From Phaseolus vulgaris (lineage: Eukaryota > Streptophyta > Magnoliopsida > Fabales > Fabaceae): 64,000 bases of DNA. A program made the translations under genes and the position numbers. Under the pieces are notes generated by a model that had not been told where the DNA came from, did no database searches, and saw nothing but the letters and a program-made list of their open reading frames with translations. The DNA is taken from positions 19,380,477 through 19,444,476 of the forward strand of contig NC_023753.2 of assembly GCF_000499845.2 (NCBI RefSeq). The letters are read 5' to 3'. Positions 1 through 10,754 of this stretch are shown piece by piece (position 1 is the stretch's first letter; each line of letters starts with the position of its first letter).

Positions 1-3000
1 GCTGGGCACATCAGGGAGATAGAATACCCTGAGTAGCTGGCCAACGTAGTTCTAGTGAAGAAGGCGAATGGGAAATGGAGGATGTGCGTTGACTTCACAG
101 ATCTGAACAAGGCATGCCCCAAAGATTCGTATCCACTGCCGAACATCGACGTGCTAGTGGATATCGCCACGGGCTGCAAGATGCTGAGTTTCTTGGATGC
201 ATTCTCAGATTATAATCAGATCAAGATGCATCCAAGGGATGAGAGCAAAACGGCGTTCATGACGGAGACAAGCAGCTACTGTTACAAGGTGATGCCATTT
301 GGGTTGAAAAATGCAGGCGCCACCTACCAGAGGCTGATGGGCAAGGTCCTTGCACCCATGCTGGGAAGGAACGTGCAGGCCTACGTAGATGACATGGTGG
401 TGACTTCACACAAGAGAGGGCAGCACGCAACGGATCTGGAAGAGCTGTTTGCTACCATATCAAAGTATCACCTCAAATTAAACCCAGAAAAGTGCGTTTT
501 TGGCGTGGAAGCAGGGAAGTTCTTGGGATTTATGCTCACTGAAAGGGGAATAGAGGCGAACCCCGATAAGTGTTCAGCTATTATAGCCATGAGGAGCCCA
601 ACCTCAGTTAAAGAGGTTCAGCAATTGACTGAGAGGATTGCAGCTTTGTCAAGGTTTGTGTCTGCTGGAGGGGAGAAGGGCCGCCCTTACTTCCAATGCC
701 TCAAGAGGAATAGCCGTTTTGCATGGACAGATGAGTGTGAAGCAGCTCCTCAAATTGAAGGAGTACTTGGCGACGCCACCTGTGCTCTGCAAGCCACAAG
801 TGGGCGTCCCCCTCCGATTATACTTTGCGGTGACAGAGTGGACCATTAGCTCTGTGTTGGTCCAGGAGCAAGACCAAACGCAAAAGACCATTTATTTCGT
901 AAGCAAGGCCTTGCAAGGCCCAGAGTTGAGGTACCAGTCGCTGGAGAAGGCGGCGTTAGCAGTGGTGTTCTCAGCCAGAAGGCTCCGCCACTATTTCCAC
1001 AGTTTCACAGTGGTGGTGATGACGAACCTCCCCATCCAGAAAGTAATTCAAAAGCCAGATGTAGCAGGGAGGATGGTTCGCTGGGCGGTAGAGCTGTCGG
1101 AGTTTGATATCGAGTATGAACCCAGGGGGTCCATTAAAGGGCAAGTCTATGTTGACTTCGTGGCAGAGCTCTCACCAGGAGGAGACCCTCAAGAGGTGGA
1201 GTTAGGGTCACAGTGGAGGCTCTCAATGGATGGGTCCTCCAACCAGTAGGGAAGTGGCGTTGGAATAATCTTGGAGGGGCCTAATGGAGTGTTGATCGAG
1301 CAGTTTTTACGCTTCGCCTTCAAGGCAATCAATAACCAGGCGGAGTACGAGGCGCTGATTGCTGGGATGCTTTTGGCCAAAGAAATGGGTGCTCAAAGCC
1401 TCCTGGAAAAGAGTGACTCACAATTGGTCACAGGGCAAGTAACAGGGGAGTACCAAGCAAAGAATCCACAGATGGCCGCATACTTCAGATACGTCGAGGT
1501 GTTGAAGAGAGCCTTCGCTGCGTTTGAGCTGGTGCATGTCCCTAGGGAACAGAATGGCAAAGCTGACCTGCTTGCCAAGCTGGCCAGCTCAGGCAAGGGG
1601 GGAAGGCAGAGGACTGTAATCCAAGAGACCCTCAAAACACCGCGAAAGTTTGTGGCAGATAACATGGTGGATGTTCTTCACGTTAGTACAGCAAGAGGAA
1701 AGCCAAGGAACCATCGCTCTTTGAGTCAAGATACGGCAAGGGCACCCAGCATCAGTACTTACGCGACCCCGCCAGAAGAAGAAAAGGGTGTACAAGTATG
1801 TGCTTTGGAGGAAGGCGACACATGGATGACCCCTTACAGGCGATACCTAGCGGATGGAATCCTCCCAGCGGAACTAGAAGAAGGCAAGAAGATTAAGAGG
1901 AACGCCAAAAGGTACACCTTAGTGGATGGGATATTATTCAGACATGGGTTTACGCACCCTATCTTGACGTGCGTAAGTGGCGACGAGTGCACCAGGATAA
2001 TGGCTGAACTCCACGAAGGTATTTGTGGGAGCCACGTGGGAGGAAGATCCTTGGCATCCACGGTAATACGTGCAGGGTTTTTCTGGCCAACGGTAAGAGA
2101 AGACTGCGTGCGATACGCCCAGCGCTGCAAGCAATGTCAGATGCACGCTGATTGTTACAAGGCGCTGCCAGAGGAACTGAGATCCATATACAGCCCATGG
2201 CCTTTCCATACTTGGGGGATTGATATCCTAGGCCCATTCCCACTAGCGATAAGGCAGATGTACTTCATCGTTGCCACCGAGTACTTCACCAAGTGGATAG
2301 AGGCAGAACCAGTGGCACAGATCACTGCGCACAAAGTACAACACTTTGTTTGCAAGAACATTGTGTGTCGTTTTGGGGTGCTGAGGCGTCTCATTTCAGA
2401 CAATGGCACCCGAGCCAACAGTTGGGGAAGCTGTGTACAGAAGTAGGAATCAAGCAGGTGTTTGCATCAGTCGAACACCCCTAGACGAATGGGTAGGTCG
2501 AGTCAGCGAATAGAGATTTATTGATTGGTTTGAAACGCAGACTAAAGAAAGCTAAAGGGGCGTGGGCAGAAGAAGTACCGAGGATTGTGTGGGCGAACCA
2601 CACCACGCCTCAATCTTCCACCATGGAGACGCCTTTCAGCCTAGTGTATGGATCGGACGCCATGATCCCAGTAGAGATCCACGAGAGGTCGCCTCGTTTC
2701 TTAGGCTTTGTGGCAGAAGAATTCAACGAAGAAAGGAAAGTGAACCTGGATCTGATAGACAAAGCCAGAGAAGAGGCGAGAATTAAGGCTGAGGCTGTGA
2801 AAAGAAGAGTGGAGCGTTAGTACAACTCTAAGGTGAAGCCGCGACAATTCCAGGTTGGTGATCTGGTCATGAGGAAGGCTCACCCTTACGAGTTGGAAAA
2901 CAAGTTGTCTCCCAAATGGACTGGACCGTTCAGAGTAATCCAAGCCAAAGGGAATGGTTCATATAAGTTAGAGACTCTAGAAGGAGGCCCCATCCCACGT

Positions 3001-3039
3001 AGTTGGAATGCGGCAAATTTAAAGTTTTATTTTAGTTGA
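1..3039 (+). pseudogene. E1 pol remnant: RT, RNase H, aRNase H, integrase
   Basis: This is a decayed pol gene of the Tat lineage. In order it encodes RT with the YVDD active site (about 370-400), the normal RNase H (about 740-1020), the second archaeal-type RNase H (starts MDGSSNQ near 1230; acidic residues in QAEYEAL and KSDSQ are kept) and integrase with a zinc-binding N terminus (about 2020-2150), GIDILGP (2218) and the C-terminal region ending at the stop at 3039. It is broken by in-frame stops at 34-36, 1247-1249, 2482-2484, 2494-2496 and 2818-2820, a frameshift near 745 and a small deletion with frameshift near 2410 that removes part of the second catalytic Asp region of integrase. No functional product is expected. 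Confidence 0.9.
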
Positions 3040-3050
3040 AATTTTGTAAA

Positions 3051-3104
3051 GGGGACACTCTTTTTCCCTCCCAGGGGTTTTTAAATGAGGTCACCCAAAT
3101 AAAG
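3051..3104 (+). promoter_or_regulatory. Conserved post-integrase block with AATAAA (E1 copy)
   Basis: It starts 12 bases after the pol stop. It contains a GGGACACTCTTTTTCCCT-like stretch, a short C-run/G-run pair, TTTTTAAATGAGG and AATAAA at 3098-3103. The same block follows integrase in E2, E3, E5, E6 and E7. A polyadenylation or 3'-processing role for pol RNA is inference. Confidence 0.5.
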
Positions 3105-3305
3105 AAAAGAGAAGTTTAAGATATTCCTGCCTTAGTTTTTCCCTTTCATGTAAGATCAAAGATCAAAGAAACAAAGACAAAGATTCAAGGCGTCGCCAAG
3201 ATGAGGCGTCGCCGAGATGAGGCATCGCCAAGACAACACGTCGCCAGAAATAGGCATCTCCAGATAAAGGAGCGGAGGTCAGATGCAAAGCAAGATAACA
3301 GGTAT

Positions 3306-3343
3306 TGTACCGTCCCGTCCCCGTGTGTTGACCAGAAGTCAAA
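3306..3343 (+). repeat. E1 3' LTR stub
   Basis: TGTACCGTCCCGT at 3306 matches the LTR start of E4 at 21873 and the inverted LTR end of E2 near 4988. The match fades after about 40 bp into chromovirus tail sequence. No clear polypurine tract precedes it. Confidence 0.5.
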
Positions 3344-3821
3344 GTCAAACACATTGATGGAGATCAAGCTCAAGTGGACATGGAGGCCAATCAACAAGAT
3401 CAAGAAGAGGTAGAGGCAAAAATAGAGGACGCCCATGGAGGTCAAAGCCCACCTCAAAGGCTTACAGGAAGCATGTTCAAAGCTTTAGGAGCTAGGGGAC
3501 AATTATTTTCTCTTTTTGTAATTCCTTTGGTTGAAGGTGCTTAGAGGGAAACATTAGAAACCTCTTTTGTTATAGCATCTTGTAGGATTTAATTAGGAGC
3601 TTTAGGAGGGGGTGCGTTAGTAGATAAGTGTAGGAGTAGAATAGGAGGTGCCAAAGTGAAGGAAGAGGTCACACCTTCCTTATGCCTTGTAATTGGCGCC
3701 GGTTCTAGAACATGTTTAGGAGGGAAATTTGAATTTGTGTAGCTTGCATTTCAGCACCTTAGGCTATAAATAGAGGTGCTCCCTTTGTAAAATTCAGATT
3801 GGAATTGAGAGTAAAGAAACT
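3344..3821 (+). mobile_element. C1: chromovirus 3' tail, PPT and LTR start
   Basis: The first part (to about 3540) reads as the low-complexity C-terminal tail after integrase of a chromovirus-type polyprotein. A purine run TTTAGGAGGGGG (3601-3612) is followed by TGCGTTAGTAG at 3613, the LTR start. The LTR has a TATA-type box CTATAAATAG at 3764-3773. The same PPT and LTR start, inverted, occur at 61331-61320 in C2, which supports both boundaries. The LTR is cut at 3821 by E2; AAACT at 3817-3821 would be the E2 target site. The continuation on the far side of E2 is missing because E2 is itself truncated at 16072. Confidence 0.7.
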
Positions 3822-4988
3822 TGTTCCGTCCGCTTGACCTGGGACGTCATTGTGCGCGACCTCAACTGTCAGCTAGGGACTCCTTCCCACTAGTTACCTA
3901 TGGATTCCTGCAAAGAAGGACAAAGGGCGCCCTAGCAGCCGTTTGCACTCCGACGCTTAAGTCAGCCAGCAAGAAACACCAAAAACTCTGCACCTCCGTA
4001 TCGGAGCACCGTGTATGGCACTCTGAAGGTGGTAAAAAGGAAACTGTGTCTAGTGTATATTTTCTTGTTCTGGCCAGAATCCTTCCCTAGTCCCTTGTCC
4101 GTACCCCAAGGCTCGAGCAAGCAACTAGCGTGTTTCTGGAAAATTAGCCAAAAGTTCGAACCCCGTTTCCAACATTTGAGGCGCTATTTAAGCTACTCTC
4201 GCATTCAAAGCGCCTTAAAGCACATTTAATTATAAAACGTAGTGCATTTAAAACGTTTAAACCGATTGGGAGCATTTATAGTACCTTAAACGCTCGAAAC
4301 GGAAACTGTATTAAATAACCTTAATTACCTTGTACCTGACAAAATGGGGTTTCTAATCTGACCTGGCTGCTGTACATGTTGAGGGCCTCACAGCGCCGTG
4401 ACCCCATTTGGGGCATTTCTTCGTGTGAGTCCTCCTACCTGGGAGTGCGTCTGCACTAGAGGTGACTTTTTGGGTGCCAACTCATGCCCCCAAACATCTA
4501 GTCACTCACTTTGAGAGCGTATCTGCCTTCCTCTCGTACCCTGCACCTGGCTACCTTGGGCGTGACCCTTCTCTTGAGTCGTATCTATCCCAAGGGCGTC
4601 TCTGGGGCGGCAGGGGCACTTCACGAGTCAGGCTGCCCTACACTGGCGCTATCACTATGGCCTTGAAGCCACCTTTCTCTCATCTTTATTACTACCCTGG
4701 ATTATCGGGATTTGAGGCCTTCCCACGACATCGCTCCCTCCATGGTCTTTCCTACCCATGGGTATCGGGGAGCCACACTGTGATCGCCTTGCCTTTGTGA
4801 CATTTGACCTTGGCGACGCCCTAATTGGGCGACGCCATAACTGGGCGATGCCTTAACTAGGCGACGCCTTGACCTTGGCGACGCTGGCACTTGGCGTCTC
4901 TTCACCTAGGTGACGCCTTATGTTGACTTTGACCCCCGAAGTTGACTTTGACCTTGACTTTGTCAACGCCCGGGTATGGGACAGTACA
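3822..4988 (-). repeat. E2 3' LTR (complete, 1167 bp)
   Basis: It begins TGTTCCGTCC (3822) and ends GACAGTACA (4988), giving TG...CA ends; in element sense it starts TGTACTGTCCC. It matches 15757-16072 and, inverted, the E4 LTR 21873-23079. Repeated GGCGACGCC/GGCGTCGCC units lie at 4812-4920 near the U3 start. Confidence 0.85.
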
Positions 4989-5735
4989 CAAGCCCCCCAG
5001 TCTTAAGCTCAAGACTTGTCTTCAGCGCAAAGACTAAGGCCTCGCCCACGCCGTCCACGTGTCACCCTGGTGAAGTGTCATTCCCTGCTGACTCAACACT
5101 TCTCGAATTATTGACGTGACACTCTCTGAACCATAGGGGTGCCCTTAACGGCTGATTGGACATCCTCTGTACCGGGGAAAGTAACACCTTTTGGGGCCAC
5201 GCTTAATCGCGTGCCACGTGGCTCATCACACGACCAACCTCTAGAGTCCCTTGCGCTTCCCTTGAGCGCTCAATCCTTTGACACGCGGCACGATCACACG
5301 GTCCCCAATTAGCGCCTCTTGGGTTGCAAATGTAACGTTCAAGTTACCCATAACCCCGCGCTCACACCACTGTTCCATCCATTCTCTCTGCACTTCTGCA
5401 CTGTTCATTGCCTTCGAGCCCTTTCTCTGTAATCACCGCTCTTTCCTTCGCGCTTTGCTTCCCTCCACACCTCGACATCAAAAGTATGATTTTTCCATCT
5501 CCATGACTCTTCTTCTTCGTTGCATTGCTTCGTTGCGTATTGAACTGCCTGGGACTGTTTATGTTTCTGCATTTCTGTGTTCTTCCGCTCCTCCGTTCTT
5601 CTCTGTTCCCTTCTCCTCCTTTCTGGGTTTTCTCGCGTGGGTGGCATTTTTCTAGGGTTTTGTCCCCTTTTCTGCCTTGACATCGCTTGTTAAAACCCTT
5701 TTCCTTTCCTCTTTCTCCAGTTATTTATTCGCATC
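4989..5735 (+). promoter_or_regulatory. E2 polypurine tract and promoter/leader of antisense gene A
   Basis: The complement of 4989-5002 gives GACTGGGGGGCTTG directly before the 3' LTR, the plus-strand primer of E2. On the plus strand the same interval leads into antisense gene A. It holds CCACGTGTC (5058), GCCACGTGG (5214) and a degenerate G-box ACACGCGGC (5281-5289), then a CACTGTTCCATCC stretch at about 5368 that recurs in E5 and E7. A probable 5'-UTR intron runs 5484-5720 (AAAA/GTATGA ... TTTCTCCAG). Promoter function is inferred from position and conservation. Confidence 0.55.
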
Positions 5736-8014
5736 ATGGTGCGCCCGAAATCAAGGTCCGGTTTTCCTCCCAAGACCAACTATAAAGCCTTCTATTCATG
5801 GGCCCCTGACGAGCTTTTAAGCGAATGCACCACTCTGACAACCATTCAGGACTTGGAGAACCATCGCGGTGATCCCCACTTGTACAACTTTAATGCTTTC
5901 TGTCGCACCCATGATGCGCATATTTCTGTTCGTCCCGGCAGGCCTGGGGAACCTGTTTGCGTGGATGACAGACCCAGGAAAGGGGATCCTTTCTTCTTCA
6001 TGTATCAAACGGTATTTAAACTCATCGGGGTGCGTCTCCCGTTCACACCCTTTGAGAGGGAACTTCTTACGGAAATCAACACAGCCCCGACCCAGTTACA
6101 TCCCAACAGCTGGGCTTTCGTTCGGGCCTTCCAAATTCTTTGCGGGTACTTAGGCATCCTCCCCTCTGTGGATGTCTTCTTACACTTCTTCGAGGTGAAG
6201 AAACAGGGGAAAAGCTTTTGGGTGAGCTTCTCCGGGATCGCGGGTAGGATCCTTCTTTCTCTCTTCCAAAACTTGTACAAAGGCTGGAAGGGAAAATTCT
6301 TCAGGGTGTGCTGCGCCAAGCACGACCCCACAGCCTTGGGCGGCTTTCCTCTGTACTGGACAGAGCACCCCAAGCTGCTCAAGGCCAAGGCCCTGGATGA
6401 ACTATCCCCTGCTGATAGGGAGGTATGCAAGGCATTGGCTGGCCTGGGGATCATCTTCGACACGCTGAAGCTCATCGCGAGCGAGTACAACGCCCACTCC
6501 CTGACCACCTACTTTGGTAGGGAGACTCCTCTCGTATTGTTTTCTGTTATCTGTATTTTACTGCATCATGCTCGCTCCATTGGCCTCTTCCACCTGTTTT
6601 CCTTTGTGTTAAGTGCCTTATGTCTCATTCATCTACGCGCTTTGTGGGTTTGCCTAACTGCTTTGACCTTAATTTCTGCTATTGGGTTTGTCTGAATGTA
6701 GGATCAGTGATGGATGCTTCGAAGAGGATGGTATTGGTGAAAGCGATGAAGGCTGCCCGTGCCGCCAAGGCTGGCGCCTCCTCCGCCCCTGCCGCTGACC
6801 CAAATCCTTCATTAACCTTGCCCTTACCGCCACCAACCACTACCGAAGCCCCACTAGGCTCATCTTCACCATCCTCACATAGCCCCGAGGCGCTTCAAAA
6901 ACCCGGCTCTCCTCCGCCCCTTGCCGCCGTCCCTCTGGCTGTGGCTTCATCGCCGGCTCCAACCCCCCTTGACAAAGGAAAGCGGGTTTTGGAGATTATT
7001 TCCGATGATGAGGACTCTGATGGCGTGGCACCCTTCAAGAGGAGGAAGGCCGCGAGGGTTCCCATCCTACCAGCGGCATCGCCCCAGGGAGGGGGTTCCT
7101 TCAGGGACAACCCTCCAAGTGCTACTTCTCTTCCTCCCACAATGGTCCAAGAGGAAACAGGCGAAGGGGCCGAATCTGCTCCACCCCCGCCACCGGCAGA
7201 GGTCCCTGTTTCTCCCGCTTCCGTCGCCGCCGCCCCCGATCTTATTGCCATCCCTCCTCCAATTATGCATCTTATGATGGGCTTCAGCGGGGGATCAATG
7301 CCGGAAGGCTCCGACAGGAGGGAGGGAATGCCCTTCTACTTGGGAGCCTTCTTGGCCGTGGCCCTCGACTGGCGTGCCCAAGCTAGAAATGCTGTTTTGC
7401 AGACACAAACCCTCCAGGCCCTGGAAGCAAGGGTGGCTGCTTCGGAGGAGGAAAAGAAGACTCTGGGACGCCAAAACGAGGCCTACCAAGCCTCATTGAA
7501 GTTGGCGCAAGAGGCCAAGGAGGAGGCTGAGAAGCAGCTGGGTGAGGCGATGGAACTACAAACCGACTTCTACGCTCGGGAAGTCACCCTCCAAGTTCAG
7601 GTAACAAGCCTCCAAGACATAGTCGAAGCTTACGAAGAAGTTCAGAAAGACTTGAAGGGGCGATGCTGTGAGCAGGCTGATGAACTGGAGCGAATGGAGG
7701 GGGAGATGGCTACTCAGGCCAAGGCTTTAGGCCTTCTCCAGGTTGACCACGACAAACTGCAGATCGAGGTCAGCCGGCTCCGTGTGGAGAAGGAGGCTTT
7801 GGAGAAGCAGGTAGCTTCTGGGGACGCCACCATTGAGGAGTTGGAGAAGGACAAGAAAACCCTTATCAATGACATGGCGGGCACCTTCGAGGAGGGGTTC
7901 AAAGAGGCTCTGGCCCAGGCCGTCTGTGAGAACCCGGGAATCGACGTTTCCAACTGCGATTCCACTCATCACATCGTTGACGGGAAGGTCGTGCCCTTGG
8001 AGCTGGATGACTGA
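5736..8014 (+). CDS. Antisense gene A of E2, intact, two coding exons (697 aa)
   Basis: Function is unknown; this is the extra gene that Tat elements carry opposite to pol. Coding exons are 5736-6516 and 6702-8014. The intron (GTAGGG ... GAATGTAG, 185 nt) is phase 1, and skipping it joins the two open frames exactly. Residues 1-260 form a globular domain with the motifs LPFTPFERELL, QLHPNSWAFVRAFQ, SVDVFLHFFE and GFPLYW, resembling the Pfam 'putative gypsy type transposon' family (recalled, not searched). Exon 2 begins Pro/Ser/Ala-rich, then an acidic stretch and KRRKAAR (NLS-like), then a long heptad-rich coiled coil and a C-terminal EGFKEAL...HIVDGKVVP motif. It is the only antisense copy here without a stop or frameshift. 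The start ATG follows the 5'-UTR intron acceptor by 15 bases, as in the other copies. Confidence 0.75.
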
Positions 8015-9396
8015 ACCGCTGCCCCCAACCGCCACCTTACTCCTTTGCGCTTTGTACTTGTTTTGTCCCCCTTCAATGAACTTGTAACTTCTTTGAACTA
8101 TCGGTCCTTTCGGCACAACTATGGATGACAACTTTTGTACCTTTGAGTTATCGAATTCCGTCTGTATGATTTTACCTTCAATTTTCGCCTTCACGTGCTT
8201 CGATTGTTTTGCCTGTACTCTACCCGTTTCTTTCGCTGCGTTGGGCGACCCTGTATGTCCGATGCCTATGCCTCGTGAAGGCGTCAGGGGCTCTACTATT
8301 GCCGCAACGCAGAGGTTGAGACCTACTCCGGGTCCTAAACACTTGGGACAAGGTCACGCGTTGATGCCTACGCCCATGGAGAGGCTTGCCTAACGGAGCC
8401 GTATCGTCCATGGGGTGTCTCAGACACCAAAGCGATTTGTCCCTTGATTCTTGGTGCCCGGCGCCCATGCCTAAGGAGAGGCCTGCTACAGCAACGTCGT
8501 ATCATCCCCAGGGTGTCTAAAACCGCCGAGTGCTGGGAAAGGTCGGAGCCCTCCTGGGGGTCGTTCCCTCCATGGTCTTTCCTTCCCATGGGTGTCGGGG
8601 AACAACCCTGCCAGCGGTTCACTGGCGTTTGGCGATCTCGTCTCCCTCCACAGTCTTTCCTACCTGTGGGTATCGGGGAGGCGACGCCGCTAGTAACTAG
8701 TTTCGACTTCTTCGATTTCATCTCCCTCCACAGTCTTTCCTACCTGTGGGTATCGGGGGGGTGACACTGCTGATACTTGGATTGGCGACGCCCGCAACGT
8801 CTCATGCTGCGTCGCCTTCTGCGCCTTCCCTGGCGACGCCTTGGGCGTCTCACGCTGGCGTCGCCTTGGGCATTAACTTTACCTTGACATTGACTCTAAC
8901 CCTGGCCCTGGTCGACGACTGGGGATAGCGAAGAGCTCAAGGTTTCGCCTGTGCTATCCACGTAGTGCTTCTCGTATGGCTGATAGGACGTTCAGCCACT
9001 TGACTTGGTCATGACATTTTCTGAGCCTCTGACCCACTCTCGACGGCGTATCGTACCCTCGGGCATTCTGTCGATATGACGTTTTCTGAGTGTTAACCAG
9101 TGGTGCCAGGGTCATCCTCCCATCCTCTGCCACGTGACTCGTTCGCACGGTGCATCCATTTGCGTCGTTTGGCGCTATGACTGCAACACTTCCATTTGCG
9201 TCGTTTGGCGCTGTAACCGCAATATTTAGTTCTTCAAAATCTTGAACCTGTCCTCATCATTTCTGCGCTTTTCGTAACCTACTTGCACCCTTTCTCTTCT
9301 CGCGAAGAGTTCTTCTAGTGTTCGTTCCAACCGGCGTTTTACCCTTGCGTTACCAGCAGGCCACTCTCCTCCAAACATCCCAGATTCTGTTCAGGC
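8015..9396 (+). other. Interval between antisense genes A and B, with LTR-like GC repeats
   Basis: After the stop of A comes an AT-rich probable 3' UTR (8015-8250). At about 8570-8760 a unit like CCTCCA(T/C)(G/A)GTCTTTCC + GTGGGTATCGGG occurs three times; the same unit is present once in the E2 LTR (4737-4762). GGCGACGCC-type repeats follow (8784-8870), again as in the LTR, then a sequence resembling the leader of A. I read this as a degraded LTR-end plus promoter region belonging to gene B. No PPT or LTR boundary is clear. Confidence 0.45.
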
Positions 9397-10362
9397 ATGT
9401 CTTCTCATGTTCCTCCCCCCAAGGTTAACCCCAAGGACCTGTATACTTGGGCCTCGAGCGAGCTCCTTGACGAGTGCTCGTGCTTGCTTTCTACCAGGGC
9501 CATAAGGGAACACAAAGGGGATTCATGCTCATATGATCACCGTGCCTTCGCGAAGAGGCACGACGACGATATTGCTGTGCTCCCTTGCACTTTAGGGGAG
9601 CCAGTATGCAGAGACGAACGGGCCAACGACGGGGTCCCCTTCTTTTATTTCTACCAGGTGGTTTTCAAGACCATCGGCGTGCGCCTGCCCTTCTCCAGGT
9701 TTGAGAGGGAACTGCTGACAGAGATCAATGCTGCTCCGACCCAGTTATATCCTAATAGCTAGGCTTTCGTCAAGGCTTTTGACATCCTTTTTGGTTTTCT
9801 GGGTTGTGCACGCTCGGTTGATATCTTTCTTCACTTCTTTGAGGTGAAGAGGCAAAGGAATAACCTCTGGGTGACCCTCAGTAACGTTCCTGGCAGGGTT
9901 CTCCTGACCCCTTTCCAAAACTCCTTCACTGGGTGGAAGGGCAGGTTCTTCAAAATCTGTTGCTCTGATCTCGTTCCCTCCGCCCTAGATGGTTTTCCAC
10001 TGTACTGGGTGAGGGAGACGAGGGCCCTCAAATCCAAACCCTTCAAGAAGCTAGCCCCGAACGACCAGGTGGTTTGCTGGATCCTTGCTGAGGCGGGAGG
10101 TTTCGACTCCGCCACCTTGATCAGTTTGGAGTTCAACGCCGGAACCCTAGAGAAGTATATATGTATGAGTCGCTGCCCTAGAAACTTCCGCCTTTGGTGC
10201 TTTCTAACTGTGTGTGTTTTGCTTCATGGTGTCTCTGACACGTTCATCTCCCTTGGTGCAAGTTCGAAGATAAACCAAGAGCGGAGGTCACAACTTACCC
10301 GGGCTCTGCGGACTGAGAGCGGGACTTCGTCTTCCTCCCGTGCCGACTCCGGCGGCCACTGA
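9397..10362 (+). pseudogene. Antisense gene B of E2, truncated second copy
   Basis: This is a second copy of the antisense gene, diverged from A but with the same motifs: LPFSRFERELLTEINAAPTQ, SVDIFLHFFEVK, GWKGRFF and GFPLYWV. The Trp of the conserved PNSWAF is a TAG stop at 9760-9762, after which the same frame stays open to 10362. The usual splice donor after the exon-1 end (near 10158) is not conserved (ATATGTATG). What follows is only about 110 bp of basic, Ser-rich sequence instead of the coiled-coil exon, and the C-terminal VDGK motif is absent. The copy is therefore both nonsense-mutated and truncated. It lies between A and pol, in the place where the other elements have their only antisense gene. 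Confidence 0.7.
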
Positions 10363-10754
10363 AGAGTGGTTCGTTTGTGTTTTTTGTATTAGCACAAGGC
10401 TTGTAATGTTTTCCCTATTCGCATTACTCCCATTTATCTCGGACACTACTTGAAAATTTAACTCTACTATACCATGCTTGGTTTCCGTAATGCCGCTTTA
10501 CCTTTGCACACACCTCATATACTGTGCATTTTTCCTCCGTCATGTTTCTTAGCGGCGCCTGCGCTTGGGCGACGCCTTCTTTCTTGGTGACGTCTGTCGC
10601 CGCTTCGAACAGAAAAAAGATAAAGACTAAAAACCAAGGCAAGGTTTTTCTCGAACTTCTTTTCTCTTTTATTCGGGTGCCCTCATTAAAAAACCCCCGA
10701 AAGGGAAAAAGAGTGTCCCCTTCAACAAGATCGTTACATGGCTGCTTACATAAG
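10363..10754. other. E2 spacer between antisense gene B and pol end
   Basis: This short convergent spacer has no gene. On the minus strand it holds the conserved post-integrase block at 10667-10720 with AATAAA at 10673-10668. It lacks the minisatellites seen in E3, E5 and E7. Confidence 0.5.

Larger units (their letters stand above)
1..3343 (+). mobile_element. E1: Tat-type Ty3/gypsy retrotransposon, 3' part only
   Basis: The window opens inside the reverse transcriptase of this element. What remains is RT, RNase H, the second RNase H and integrase, then a short 3' noncoding part and about 38 bp of what looks like the 3' LTR start (TGTACCGTCC at 3306). Protein similarity and the LTR start place it in the same family as E2 and E4. 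Unlike the other Tat elements here it has no antisense gene between integrase and LTR. The LTR breaks off near 3343 into chromovirus sequence, so the 3' end has been deleted or rearranged. The 5' part lies outside the window. Confidence 0.85.

Noticed and set aside
5278..5655. 125-codon frame upstream of antisense gene A
   Set aside because: Lies in the predicted promoter and 5'-UTR intron; not conserved in E5, E6 or E7.
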